Translations under genes and position numbers: made by a program
Notes under the pieces: generated by a model
What the model saw: only the letters and a program-made list of their open reading frames with translations
What the model was told of the DNA's origin: nothing
Databases searched by the model: none
In this document: positions 11,501 through 20,800 of the stretch, in pieces
How the letters are laid out: each line of letters starts with the position of its first letter
Numbering within the stretch: position 1 is the stretch's first letter
DNA from: Beta vulgaris subsp. vulgaris
Taxonomy: Eukaryota; Streptophyta; Magnoliopsida; Caryophyllales; Amaranthaceae
DNA: 64,000 nt
Assembly: GCF_026745355.1 (NCBI RefSeq)
Contig: NC_079204.1
Span: 5,637,103 to 5,701,102, forward strand
Direction: 5' to 3'

Positions 11501-12723
11501 GATATAATTGGGTGTGGAGTTTTTCATGGCGAAGGGAGTTTCGTCCGCGTGACTCTCTGGAAAAATCAAACCTTGATGCATTGCTAAAACATGTATGTCC
11601 TGCCAATGTCGGCAGCGATGAACTCATCTGGACTTTCGATAAATCAGGTGTATTCTCCACTAAGTCCTTCTGTCTTGAACTTGATAAGCTACTGCCCCCT
11701 CCTCAACATGACGCCATTAAGGGCATATGGCGAGGTCTTGTTCCGCATAGAATTGAGGTTTTCGTATGGTCAGCGATGATTGGAAAAATTAACACTCGTC
11801 AAAAGCTCGCATCCATCGGCATAATTCCGCTTGAAAACAGCTCATGTCCCATGTGTGAAGCCTTCCCGGAAACAAGCGATCACCTCTTGCTGCATTGTAT
11901 CTTCGCCCAAAAGATATGGGCTTGGTGGCTAGATACATGGCTCACTAAATGGGTCTTCCCAATGAACCTAAGAATGGCCTTTGACCAATGGCGATGCTCA
12001 AGAAAAAGCTCCTTCTTCAAAAAAGTATGGGCATCTAGTTTCTTCATCATTGTATGGTCGGTGTGGAAAGAGCGAAACAATAGAATTTTTGGCAGGAAAA
12101 TTTCTTCCATCAAAGATATACAAGAAATGGTTGTGCTTAGACTCGGATGGTGGATTAGTGGTTGGTCAAACAAATTCCCATACTCTCCTGTAGATGTTCA
12201 GAGAAACCCCTTATGCCTAATATGGGATGAAAATGGCAACTCAGTGGTTAAACCCCCTAAAGCAGCAGCATATGATGTATGGCAGCCTCCACCTCGTTCA
12301 ATGATTAAGTGGAATGTCGACGCTTCTGTCAACCCACTCGCATCATGTCCAGCCATTGGAGGTGTATTACGGAACCATCAAGAAAACTTCATGTGTATCT
12401 TCTCCTCTCCTATCCCTCACATGGAAATAAATTGTGCGGAAATTTTAGCAATCCATAGAGCAATATCAATCTCCCTGGCAAATGAAGTTTCGAAGAATGC
12501 AAAAATCGTCATTGAATCCGACTCGGCAAATGCGGTGCTATGGTGCAACAATGATGGTGGGGGACCTTGGAACATGAGTTATCATCTCAATTTTATCCGA
12601 AATGCGAGGAAAAAATTCCTAGATATTTCTATCATTCACAAGGGAAGGGGCTCGAACATGGTGGCTGACTCTCTCGCCAAGCAAGGACTTCGCCGTCGGT
12701 CCGAATTCATTGCATGGTTATAA
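8569..12723 (+). CDS. LINE ORF2 protein: endonuclease, reverse transcriptase, RNase H
   Basis: The 1384-residue protein nicks target DNA and copies the LINE RNA there. An APE-type endonuclease spans about residues 5-228, with N10 (SWNIRG), E39 (QETK), D144/N146 (GDFNE) and S223-D224-H225. The reverse transcriptase follows, with D576 (KLDFHKAYDS), the LRQGDPLSPFLF motif and catalytic YADD at 681-684. A zf-RVT-like region (CPMC...HLLLHC) comes next. A C-terminal RNase H has D1251, E1291, D1318 and D1367. All key residues are present. Translation may begin at the first ATG or at the second, three codons later. The ORF lies 27 bases after the ORF1 stop in the same frame, which suggests reinitiation rather than frameshifting. 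Confidence 0.95.
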   Translation: MFTMSILSWNIRGLTARVKRSSARKLITSHEPNFVFIQETKMEEISPKIVKTIWKADDVDWLWSPSVGKSGGLLSLWNTSIFSLISSVVSQHWIAIRGCFSKLNLECILFNVYNPCTVEARATVWGEIVAFHNANPLPCLLIGDFNETLEATDRGSLLFSHTGTDNFKNFLQELHLMEITPSNKGFTWFRGKSKSILDRLLVSPEWINIFPSLKVSLLQRGLSDHCPLMAHTHDRNWGPKPFRFQNCWLTDHNCLKIVKKSWLQSVNLPMEDKLRMVKQNLKAWNLTDFGNIDSNIKKFENEIQSLDAVCNERELDEHELECRKFAQAELWKWMKRKELYWAQNSRISWLRHGDRNTKFFHAVASNKRRRNSIASINVNGSNINNPKCIREEAVSFFMKIFKEDPFIRPTFEGLQFNHLTQNQADSLILPFSDNEIDYAVNSCASDKAPGPDGFNFRFIKSAWDIIKLDVYSMVREFWATSHLPKGSNTTFITLIPKIDDPKSFKDYRPISMVGCIYKIIAKLLAKRLQSVMSSLIGPLQFSYVEGRQILDGALVASEIIDLCKRKKLEAILLKLDFHKAYDSVSWSFLQWILTQMNFPSQWCKWIMTCVSTASASILINGSPSRPFMLHRGLRQGDPLSPFLFVLIVEALNQVIKKATTLNLWRGIETSKGGQMISHLQYADDTLIFCEASMESLKNIKSALILFHLASGLQVNFHKSSLMGMNIPDSWLQSAARLLLCKVGSIPFTYLGLPIGSNPSRIQMWNPVIEKLHKKLATWKSKMLSIGGRITLIKSSLSSLPLYYMSLFPIPKGVIEIINKITRQFLWSGSSEKKALPPVSWDIVQLPKSLGGLSIGNIAHKNLAMLFKWIWRFFHDSSSLWCKVIREKYHYSSPLSISGLSIPKSGGPWEKICAALFKHQGAKSLLKNGIRKSIGNGDNTLFWCDPWIGPIPLKSLFPRLFSIAIQPNASVASLGFWEGYNWVWSFSWRREFRPRDSLEKSNLDALLKHVCPANVGSDELIWTFDKSGVFSTKSFCLELDKLLPPPQHDAIKGIWRGLVPHRIEVFVWSAMIGKINTRQKLASIGIIPLENSSCPMCEAFPETSDHLLLHCIFAQKIWAWWLDTWLTKWVFPMNLRMAFDQWRCSRKSSFFKKVWASSFFIIVWSVWKERNNRIFGRKISSIKDIQEMVVLRLGWWISGWSNKFPYSPVDVQRNPLCLIWDENGNSVVKPPKAAAYDVWQPPPRSMIKWNVDASVNPLASCPAIGGVLRNHQENFMCIFSSPIPHMEINCAEILAIHRAISISLANEVSKNAKIVIESDSANAVLWCNNDGGGPWNMSYHLNFIRNARKKFLDISIIHKGRGSNMVADSLAKQGLRRRSEFIAWL

Positions 12724-13060
12724 AGCCTTGATAAGCTCTACTGTTCTGTACATGTGAGGGGTTAGTTTGTACTTCCATCTCCTGATGTAATAGCCTCGCC
12801 CATGCAGTAGATAAGTATGGCAGGTGATTTTGTTTCATGCGTAATGATGGAAATGTATGTGAGATCATTGATCCTTGTAGCTCCTGTAATTTTTTGACAA
12901 AGGGTAGATGACTTCCTCAACCTCGGGTGTGTGTATGCACTATGAAAGTTTTCTTCTTTGGAAGAAATACCTGAATTGAGTTGAGGTTATTGATCTCTTT
13001 GTGGATTAATGATATGAGAATATTAATTATCAAAAAAAAAAAACAATGAGAAGTGTTTTA

Positions 13061-13239
13061 TCGAATCAAAACCACATGTGCAGATTAATTCAACCGTTTC
13101 AAGAGGCAGGAGCTAAGACTCTTTAAGAGTCGAAGAATAGGTAACATAAATCCCAATTCCAAAGTCCCCTAAGTGAGATTCAGCATGGAAAAGGTTCGGG
13201 CAAACTTTGTGTAGGATATCAGAGCTCATGTAAGTGCAA
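13061..13239. other. Short intergenic stretch between LINE and SINE
   Basis: No gene or repeat end is recognised here. Confidence 0.4.
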
Positions 13240-13256
13240 ATGGTTATGGTATTATC

Positions 13257-13476
13257 TGCAAAAGGTTGAACCCCAACCCTAAGGGCCCCCGCCACCATAT
13301 ATATCACCTCACTAGGATACCACGTAGGAGGTAAGTCGCGGCATGTGCCTTAGCTGGAAGAGGAGAATATAGTCGCCATTTGCAGTAAGTCAATCACAAG
13401 GATTGAACCTAGGACATAGGGCATATTCTACAAACCCACCAAATCACTTCACCAGCTGAGCTATGCGCTGGGTGGT
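13257..13476 (-). mobile_element. tRNA-derived SINE
   Basis: On the minus strand the element starts with a strong A box (GCATAGCTCAGCTGGTGAAG) and has a B box (AGGTTCAATCC) about 50 bases later, close to a tRNA layout. A 17-base duplication with one mismatch, ATGGTTATGGTATTATC, flanks it at 13240-13256 and 13477-13493. The 3' tail is short and not a pure A run. Confidence 0.82.
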
Positions 13477-13493
13477 ATGGTTATGATATTATC

Positions 13494-14250
13494 ATTTGTG
13501 GTATGGGTCACCACTCTTCTTATCAGCTTCCAACTACCCAGCATGCAATTTGCAGAATTAAGCATAACATATCAAAGTCACCATCAACGTTTTTGACCAG
13601 GGGAAAATGACATGATTTTGTCTTGAGTTCAATTTTCTCACAAAGCATCGGAGAAAACAAGGAAGAAAAAGGGGGAAAAAAACGTAGCATCAAATTAAAG
13701 GCCATTTTCCGTGCAATTCCGTAAAGAGGTATCTTTGCATGACCAAAAGTATTTGAGCCTATTGTTATCCAACATAGCTGTGTTGCACACAATTCCAGCT
13801 TTAAGGTGTTTGTGTTGCGTTTGTCTTTCTATATGCGATCGACTTGTACAGTAGTATACTAGTACTTCCTATTGGCGAACAGCTATAGCTCTTTTACTCT
13901 TTAGTCCTTTAGACAAGTAAGATCTATCTAAAAGATACCAATTCATAATCATATGATTAGTACCTAGAAATTAAATGTAGCAATTAAAGAAAGATGGAAT
14001 GAGTGTTAACAAATGCTCACTTTTAGAGGAAAAAACTCCTAACAAATGCTTTGTATGTGAACACATAATAAAAAAAAGCTCGAATTGTTGTATGGAGGAT
14101 TCTCATCGTATCATATCTCATTAATATTAACATTGACAATAATAACTGAATTTAAGATTTGACTTAGACATACTTTAAGAATGTCTCTATTCGGCTAAGG
14201 CTATGTTTACCTTACCTATATTAAGAATTTAGTACTTACTCTTGTTAGAA
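13494..14250. other. Intergenic, nothing recognised
   Basis: No family resemblance, RNA gene or transposon end could be found in this AT-rich stretch. Confidence 0.5.
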
Positions 14251-14380
14251 TTAGGCCGTGTTATGTTGGACTTATTTTCACTTCACTTCAGTTCAATTTC
14301 TCTCTGTAATTCAGTTTCTCTCACTTCATTTCCGTTCACTTCAGTTCAAATGCTCTCAGTCCAAAAGAACGAAATCTTAC
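14251..14380. mobile_element. Decayed MITE related to the CTGAA-array MITE
   Basis: The left part (GGCCGTGTTATGTTGGACTTA, then TTCACTTCAGTTC repeats) and the right part (TCAGTCCAAAAGAACG) look like the degraded ends of an element with a GGCCNTGTT...TTGGACTTA end and the same CAGTT/AACTG pentamer interior as 2236-2604. The outer ends are not exact, and no clean duplication is visible. Confidence 0.5.
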
Positions 14381-14619
14381 TATCATAGACCTTCTTCATT
14401 TCATTTACTTCTTACATACTTGATTTCGTATGAGTGCGTGAACACTATGAAAATTTGATTTTTCAGAAGTGTATATCAAAGAGCATATAAGAAGATCTCG
14501 TTCAAAATGTCATCAAAATTCATTAGAGGCCAAAGATCGACTCGATCAAGCTTCTAGAGGAGGTATTCGTTATATGCATCCGCTCCACCCCATTGCCATC
14601 AATCCCTCCCTTTCAAACA

Positions 14620-14799
14620 AAACCCTTAGAAAGATCCGAAGTAATCAGAGCTGTAATTGTACGTACCTGTAAAGAACTCAAACGCAACAACAGTATGATA
14701 ATAACATATGATAACAACAATGCTGCAGTTATCATTGATCAAGAAGGAAATCCCAAAGGAACTCAAATTTTTGGTGCGATTGCCAGGGAATTGAGACCC
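14620..14799 (+). pseudogene. rpl14: Nuclear fragment of plastid rpl14
   Basis: About 180 bases translate to a segment containing [19 protein letters not shown] and, further on, [12 protein letters not shown] with FGAIAREL. This is the C-terminal half of plastid ribosomal protein uL14. The similarity starts abruptly after 14619 and stops after GAGACCC near 14799; upstream and downstream sequence does not continue the plastid rpl16-rpl14-rps8 order. It lacks the N-terminal half, has several substitutions and one extra Asn codon, and no promoter is visible, so it is a nuclear plastid-DNA insertion (NUPT), not a working gene. Confidence 0.88.
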
Positions 14800-15156
14800 A
14801 CACTAAAGTGAGAAGAGATATCAAGGCATCAAGTATGGTGAACTCATCTTCTGAACTCGAAGTCTCAAATTCATGTATTATGCGGACATTTTCAACCTTG
14901 TGGGTTGGGCTTACGAGAGACAACTATACAAATCCATACATTACCTCATTCGAAGAAAATTTTTGTGCCGGCCAAAAAGGTTTTGGGCTAAACATTATTA
15001 GATTTAAGAAGATCTAGATATCCAATTAATGCCAATACATGGTCCAAATATTAATAACAAGAGATAAACTCATATTTTCAACCCATGACTATGTTTCCTG
15101 TTGAAAACTAAAAATTGACTAACCCTTTCCTCAAAACTTACACTATCTTTTTATAG
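14800..15156. other. Intergenic, nothing recognised
   Basis: Sequence beyond the rpl14 fragment shows no plastid similarity that I can recognise and no gene. Confidence 0.4.
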
Positions 15157-15158
15157 TA

Positions 15159-15250
15159 CTTTCAAAGTTTCGTTTTAAATGCAGCAAAAAGAGTATTATT
15201 TGTGAGATTTAAAATATTTATTTATTGCGTTTATAACGAAACTGAGGAAG
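15159..15250. mobile_element. Short Stowaway-like MITE
   Basis: A 92-base inverted-repeat element (CTTTCAAAGTTTCGTTTTAAATGCA on the left, TGCGTTTATAACGAAACTGAGGAAG on the right) is bounded by TA on both sides, the Tc1/mariner-type duplication. It belongs to the same family as 18206-18296, sharing the central TTTGTGAGA and AAAATATT segments. Confidence 0.7.
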
Positions 15251-15252
15251 TA

Positions 15253-15688
15253 ATAAAGGTAGTGTAAAATAAAGATACACTATCATCTTTTAAAGACCAT
15301 AATTGATTGTAATTGTAATGGTTGGGACTTTAGAGCTAGAGTGATCAATCATGATTCCAAACATACTTCAATTGGCCCATTTAATGAGCTATGAAGGTTT
15401 CTTCTCATATTAATCTACATTGTCAATGGTATAATAAGTGATTGGTCACCCAAATAATATTTACTTAGACACTAGAAGAGAAATTCTCTGATACACATCC
15501 TAAGATGAAAATTTTATTTTCTTCGTTAAGAATGCCTTTTGAAGAGACTAAGGAGAGTGATCAATTAATTAGGGTTAATTTTTAATTTATTTCCTTAATT
15601 CATCCTTATAATTTTACGTTGTAATAGTTGTTTTAGCAAACAAAATAATTAGTGGTTGGTGATGGTGACGTGAACTAATTACATTCAT
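15253..15688. other. Intergenic, nothing recognised
   Basis: AT-rich, with no coding or repeat signal that I can support. Confidence 0.4.
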
Positions 15689-15689
15689 A

Positions 15690-15951
15690 TCTATACTAAT
15701 ATATTAAAAGGCGTACGTAAACGAAGAACGGTGCCACGTGGCGCTCTCCCTAGAGAGTTTTAGTTTATGTAATCCATGTACAATAAAAAAATTAGAAATT
15801 GCATAGTATAGGTTTTGATCCCATGACCTCAAGTTCATGTACTAAAGTTTTAACCACTAGACCAAGTTTTATTTGGTGTTATCATATCAAAGTACAATAT
15901 TATAAATGAAAATTTTTCTTACCCGGGGCATAGCCCGGGCCTAATAACTAG
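15690..15951 (+). mobile_element. Non-autonomous Helitron
   Basis: The element starts TCTATACTAATATATTAAAAG and ends with a short hairpin (CCCGGGGCATAGCCCGGG, 15922-15939), a short AT-rich spacer and CTAG. It lies between A (15689) and T (15952), without a target duplication. These are the three diagnostic Helitron marks. It is only 262 bases with no Rep/helicase, so it depends on an autonomous partner. Between about 15815 and 15880 it contains tRNA-like A and B boxes on the minus strand. Confidence 0.85.
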
Positions 15952-16025
15952 TTAGACTTTCGAATATTGCATCTTATATCTACAAGAATATTTATTGACA
16001 AATGAATTGTTAACTTATATAATTA

Positions 16026-16304
16026 CTCCCTTCGGTTTTTATTATTAGTTTACCGATTTTTTTGACAAGTAGTTTCAGAAGAAATAGGTATGTGGGCCAT
16101 AGAAAGGAAGATAAAATATCGATTTATTGCATATTGTGTTGAAATTAATGTTGTGCACCAAAAGAGGTAAAGTGAGAACTTTTTTATTGTAAAGATAATA
16201 ATATAAATTGGTAGAACCATTCTAAAAAAAATAGGAAGGAGTGGGTAAACTAATAAATAACAACTGAAAAAGGAAAGTGTGTAAACTAATGAAAAATGGA
16301 GGGA
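16026..16304. mobile_element. Stowaway-like MITE
   Basis: The left end CTCCCTTCGGTTTTTATTATTAG and right end GTAAACTAATGAAAAATGGAGGGA form long inverted repeats of the CTCCCTCCGT class typical of Stowaway elements. The target dinucleotide TA is preserved on the left; the right side is slightly eroded (ATATTA). Confidence 0.75.
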
Positions 16305-16314
16305 ATATTATGTA

Positions 16315-16575
16315 CTCCCTCCGTTTCTTTTTAAACTGCACACTTTTTTTTTAGTCCGTTTCTTTTTAATTTACACACTGTTATTTTTTCTACTTTTGAT
16401 AACATATCACATCTACTTTCTCCTCTTTTCCACCCATGTCATTCATTGTTTAATATTTTAACCCATTTTTATTTCTCTCTCCAATTTTTCAGTTTTTGTC
16501 TCATACTTTTGTGCTTCATCCTTGGTTCTCCCACCAAAGTGAGGTGATGAGTAAATTAAAAAGAAACGAAAAGAG
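16315..16575. mobile_element. Second Stowaway-like MITE, adjacent to the first
   Basis: It begins CTCCCTCCGTTTCTTTTTAA and ends TTAAAAAGAAACGAAAAGAG, with TA outside each end. Part of the left repeat is reiterated (TTTCTTTTTAA at about 16323 and again near 16359). It starts only ten bases after the preceding MITE. Confidence 0.75.
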
Positions 16576-16576
16576 T

Positions 16577-18204
16577 AGTTTGCAGTGGTCTTATGCTTTT
16601 ATAAAATCAGAACATAAGAAATGTGATTGGGCTTAGAAATAAATGGTGGGCTTTAACAGTAAACTTATAACAAGGATAGTGAAAGGCTTTCTAACATAGC
16701 CCATGAATATTGAAATTTTTGGACTTTCCACAGCAGATTACTATAAATGTGCTGAAGTTTATTTTCGTTTCATTACTTCGGCCCATGTACAGAAGTACTT
16801 TGCTCGCTAATATGTGGTCCAATTGTATGTAACCTGGGCCATATATGCTTCTTACGTACATTGGGGCACATGATACTATATAGTATATCCGACCGTGAAA
16901 TTAAAGCTAACCCGTTCGTTATTGTTTTTGTTTTCAGTTTTTTGAAAGCTAAAAATAAAAAACAGGAAATTAGAAAAAGTGGTTTTCACTTTTTAGTTAT
17001 CAGTTTTCAAAAATCATCATGTTGTAATAAGTTCGACTAACTTTTTTTTTCCATTATAGGACATATGTCATATGACTTTTAAATAAAAAAAACTAAAAAC
17101 TATAGTGATACCGAAAAAATTCCTTTCGTTTTATAATTTCCATTTTCAGAGGATTTTGTTAGGAGTAAGATATATAATGTATTTAGGAAGATGACACCTA
17201 ATTTCAAACAGAATCATATGTCATGACAAAAGATTTGGCAAGCCGGCTTAATCTTAAGTCATTTGTGCTTAGCTTATTAAAGCAAATTTAGCCAACGTTA
17301 CTAGCTTAAGGCTTTTCTTATTCGTTTGTAGTAGATCTCAACCACCACCTCTGTTGCTCCTTCAATAAGATTCCTTTGATTTTTTTTTATGGGTAGTTCC
17401 CTAAATGTTTGTAATGTAGAGAGGAGGTGACATATATGAGCTACAACGACAACTATTGTTAGGATGATATACACTCTAAATTTAACATTTTTGGCCTAAG
17501 TTCGAATTTTCATAACAACAATGACGAGAATAAATGAGTTAAGTGTTTTAAATTGAATTATGAAAAAGGACAGATCATATGAGTTGTGTACTTTTAAAAT
17601 AGAATTGTACCATTATGTTTCTTTAAAGATGTCTTAGGATCAATTAAATTGATAATCCCAAAAAATATTTGACTTTGTTTTGCTTCTAAAGTCTTAATTC
17701 ATGTACATAAGTTTTTGAACATTATGTGAGCACATAGAATGTCATAATGTATTTAGTGTATAGATATGGAGTACTCTAACATCTTATATAAGCTTAAAGA
17801 CATTTGTTTATACATATAATACTTTTCGATAATATAATGTCAATACTCAAACCAATTTAATCAACAAAAGATCTTAATTGAAAGAATCATTTTCAATTGT
17901 ACTTGGTATTATATTGTATGTGTACATTATTCCATTATAAAATATAATAACTACCTTCCAAATGTGACTTTTATCGTTTATGCCTGAATGATCGATATGA
18001 AATATTTGCTTTTTAGTTAATAATTGAAAATAAATACGACCAAAATCTTCGAAAAAATAGATAAATTTAACCTTTTATTAGTACAAAGCCTTTAAATTGG
18101 TTAAGTTAAAAAAGGTATTATGATCTTATGCTTTTGAAAACCATAAAATTTTATTTGATAACACATTTTAAATTTTAGTTTTTAAAAGTTATGTTATCTA
18201 ATAT
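16577..18204. other. Intergenic, nothing recognised
   Basis: About 1.6 kb of AT-rich sequence. No ORF with family similarity and no pair of transposon ends could be found. Confidence 0.5.
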
Positions 18205-18205
18205 A

Positions 18206-18296
18206 CTTTCTCTGTTTCGTTTTAAATACAACAAAGAGGTATGATTTGTGAGACATAAAATATTCGTTTGTTGCGTTTAAAAGGAAACGAAAGAAG
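18206..18296. mobile_element. Short Stowaway-like MITE
   Basis: A 91-base element whose ends (CTTTCTCTGTTTCGTTTTAAA and TTTAAAAGGAAACGAAAGAAG) are inverted repeats, with TA at 18204-18205 and 18297-18298. It is the same family as 15159-15250. Confidence 0.75.
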
Positions 18297-18298
18297 TA

Positions 18299-19686
18299 GA
18301 TGTTACTTATTAATAAAAAACAACAAACCTGAATGGTCTAACAAACGAATGTAGCCATTTGACATGAAGTTGAAAAGGACCACCTTCATAATTTTGGTAC
18401 ATAAGTTTTGAGGAGTTAGCTTGATAATGAGAGACCTACTTCAGCTCATGCAAATGTCTTTTACCAAAGACAAGAGTTACACAAGTGTGGTCAAGACTTT
18501 GTTCGTACCGTCGGTTTTGCCCTACTTTTGGGCTGCTAGAATGTGACTTCTCTACTTTTTTGGTAGTGCTTTGTATTAGCACTCCCACTAAACAGAAAGC
18601 AGATCGTCTTAACAAATTTTGGCCGTTTGTCCCTAAGCCAACCTGGTACTATTTTAAACCTTTAGATCTAACTGGTGTTTTAACCCAACAATAGTATGCC
18701 AAATAATGTTGTGGTAGCCAACAAATTGGTGTGGGACAACTATTGATTTGCTTAATCATGTATGTCTAATCATTCTTATTTTATACTATAAGTATATATG
18801 CTATGAATTATTATATATGTTTAGGTGGAGTCATCACATATTGTGGATTTTTGTGTGTGTTTTTTTAGTATACATAATTGTGTGTATATGCTTATAATAT
18901 GATCTAGAAGTTTAGATGGTTATTAGTTGGAATGAATGTCGTTTGGTTAAGTTGATAGAGTATTAGGGAGTGGAAACCAGCGAAATTTGAGATTAAATTT
19001 CGTCTAAGTTGATCATTACATAGTCTTTTAGGCTTATTATAAAAAAAAGATATTGTTAAATCAAAATGAGGATCATTTGTAATTGGCACGCATAAACGAT
19101 ATTCATAATTTACGTCAATATATACAATATATACGAAAGAGTTAATTCAAATAACAATATTAGTCTTCTGTCATTCATGAAATTGAGTTCAAGGTTAGTA
19201 TTAATAGAATATGTTTATATTTCAATCGGTGGAGAAGATAGCTCAATTATAGTTTAAATCAAGTGTCATATGTCTTCCTTCGCAAAACAAATTTAAGATA
19301 AAAGACAAAAAAGGTGGTGAATGTGTTAGCATGCAAACTCTTTGTGATTGACCTAACACATGATGGAATAAACTATGTCTCCCTAAAAAGGACCTCCACA
19401 TGAAGTTGACTCAATCCATTATGAATGCTAAACATATTGTAACCACTTCTAGACTCTAGTTTACTTTAGCCAATGGAAAAAACCTATGTTGTGTGTTGTG
19501 TCTCCGCTTTCATGATCACCATATATATTGACTATTGAGATTATGCTAATAGAGGGATGGATGGGGATGTCCAGTTTATGTCCATGGTGCGACTGTCTCT
19601 CGCATCTAGTGGATAAAATGGTGGCGAGTCGAGGGTAGTTTAGTAGATCCATTTGAAATAGATGCGATATGCATCAATTGACATAG
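18299..19686. other. Intergenic, nothing recognised
   Basis: No gene is visible. Bases 18440-18690 are less AT-rich and could be an old transposon remnant, but no motif identifies it. Confidence 0.4.
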
Positions 19687-19691
19687 CTAAC

Positions 19692-20202
19692 AGCTAAACT
19701 TGATGCCTTGAAACTTCGTCAAAATCGATTTTCGCAGGCCAGTCTGCTCGGATCCGACGGGTGCGCCCGATTGGGTGTCCGTCGCGAATTACGAATGGGT
19801 AGACGTCGCCCGATCGGGCCCACGAGTAATTTGCTCGCCCGATCAGGCGACTGAGTTGTTGCGCGATTTTTGATTTTTTCGTTTTTGAGTTATCTTTTAG
19901 GGTTTTGTATAGGGTTCCTTATGTTAAAAGGGCTTCCTGGTGTTCATTATTTAACACACAACTTTTGAAACACTTTTAGCCTCTAGTAATTTTAAGATTG
20001 CTTGTATTAATATTCTCTTTGGTTTTTCTCCATTATAGTGAAGATGATCTAATCCCCCACTTGTGGACGTAGGTCTAATTTGACTGAACCACGTGAATCC
20101 TTGTGTTCTTTCTTTGTTCATCTTTATTGTTTTTTCACTTTTATTATTTTATTAATTTTGTTCCGCATGAATCAAACTATTACAACACCTTGTTTTCTAA
20201 CA
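19692..20202 (+). repeat. 5' LTR of copia element C
   Basis: Matches 21939-22457 along its length, including the shared AAACTTCGTCAAAATCGATTT and GAAACACTTTTAGCCTCTAG segments. The first bases are degraded (AG instead of TG); the end is TTTTCTAACA. GC-rich palindromes lie at 19808-19819 (GCCCGATCGGGC) and about 19836-19851. Confidence 0.82.
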
Positions 20203-20268
20203 AACAGGTATCAGAGCTTGGTTGTTTAAGATTTTAGGTGTTTATAGAACGAGTTTGATTTTTTGATT

Positions 20269-20800
20269 ATGTCAATGAAATTCGATATTGACAAATTTGA
20301 TAGGCAAGAATTTTGGCCTATATGGCAATTAAAGATGAAAGTCATTCTGGTTCAAAGTGGTTGTTACAAGGCTCTTGTAGGTGCATCCAAAAAGCCTTCG
20401 GGTATGACGGATGATCCGTGGGAGGATATGGATTTGAAGGCTCTCTCGGCGATTTATTTAAGTCTGTCTAATGAAATTTTGAGAGAGGTTGCCAAAAAGA
20501 TGACTGATGCGGGTTTGTGGTTGAAGTTGGAGTCGCTTTATATGACAAAGTCTGAGACCAACTGTCTACTACTAAAATCTAAAACTTCATGATCTCAGTT
20601 TACAAGAAGGTAAACCGCTTAAGTCTCATTTAGATGAATTCTTCTCTATTATTATGGATTTGCAAAACATCGATGTTGAGATCGATGATGAGGATATGGC
20701 TATGAGATTGTTGTGTTCTTTACCGCATTCGTATAAACACTTTCGAGATACCTTATTATATGGTAAAGATGATTTGAGTTTGCAGGATGTTAAGGATATG
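20269..20800 (+). pseudogene. copia gag, N-terminal part, frameshifted
   Basis: The frame starting near 20269 reads MKFDIDKFDRQEFWPIWQLKMK, the UBN2-type Gag start of Tork/TNT-like copia elements, and runs to about 20590. A frame change near 20585-20595 is followed by the continuation HLDEFFSIIMDLQNIDVEIDDEDMAMRLLCSLPHSY up to about 20797. Gag would form the virus-like particle. The reading is then cut by the repeat block at 20798-21620. Confidence 0.8.

Larger units (their letters stand above)
6378..13041 (+). mobile_element. Full-length RRM-class LINE (L1 superfamily)
   Basis: This 6.66 kb element has a short 5' leader (about 34 bases), two open ORFs in the order expected of L1-type LINEs, a 3' UTR of about 300 bases and an A12 tail ending at about 13041. 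A 19-base duplication with one C/T mismatch (AACAATGAGAAGTG...TTTA) flanks it at 6359-6377 and 13042-13060, so the 5' end is probably complete. The RRM rather than a zinc knuckle in ORF1 and the RNase H domain at the end of ORF2 match the BNR-type LINEs first described in beet. Both ORFs are uninterrupted, so the insertion is probably young and may be competent; activity is inference. Confidence 0.93.
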
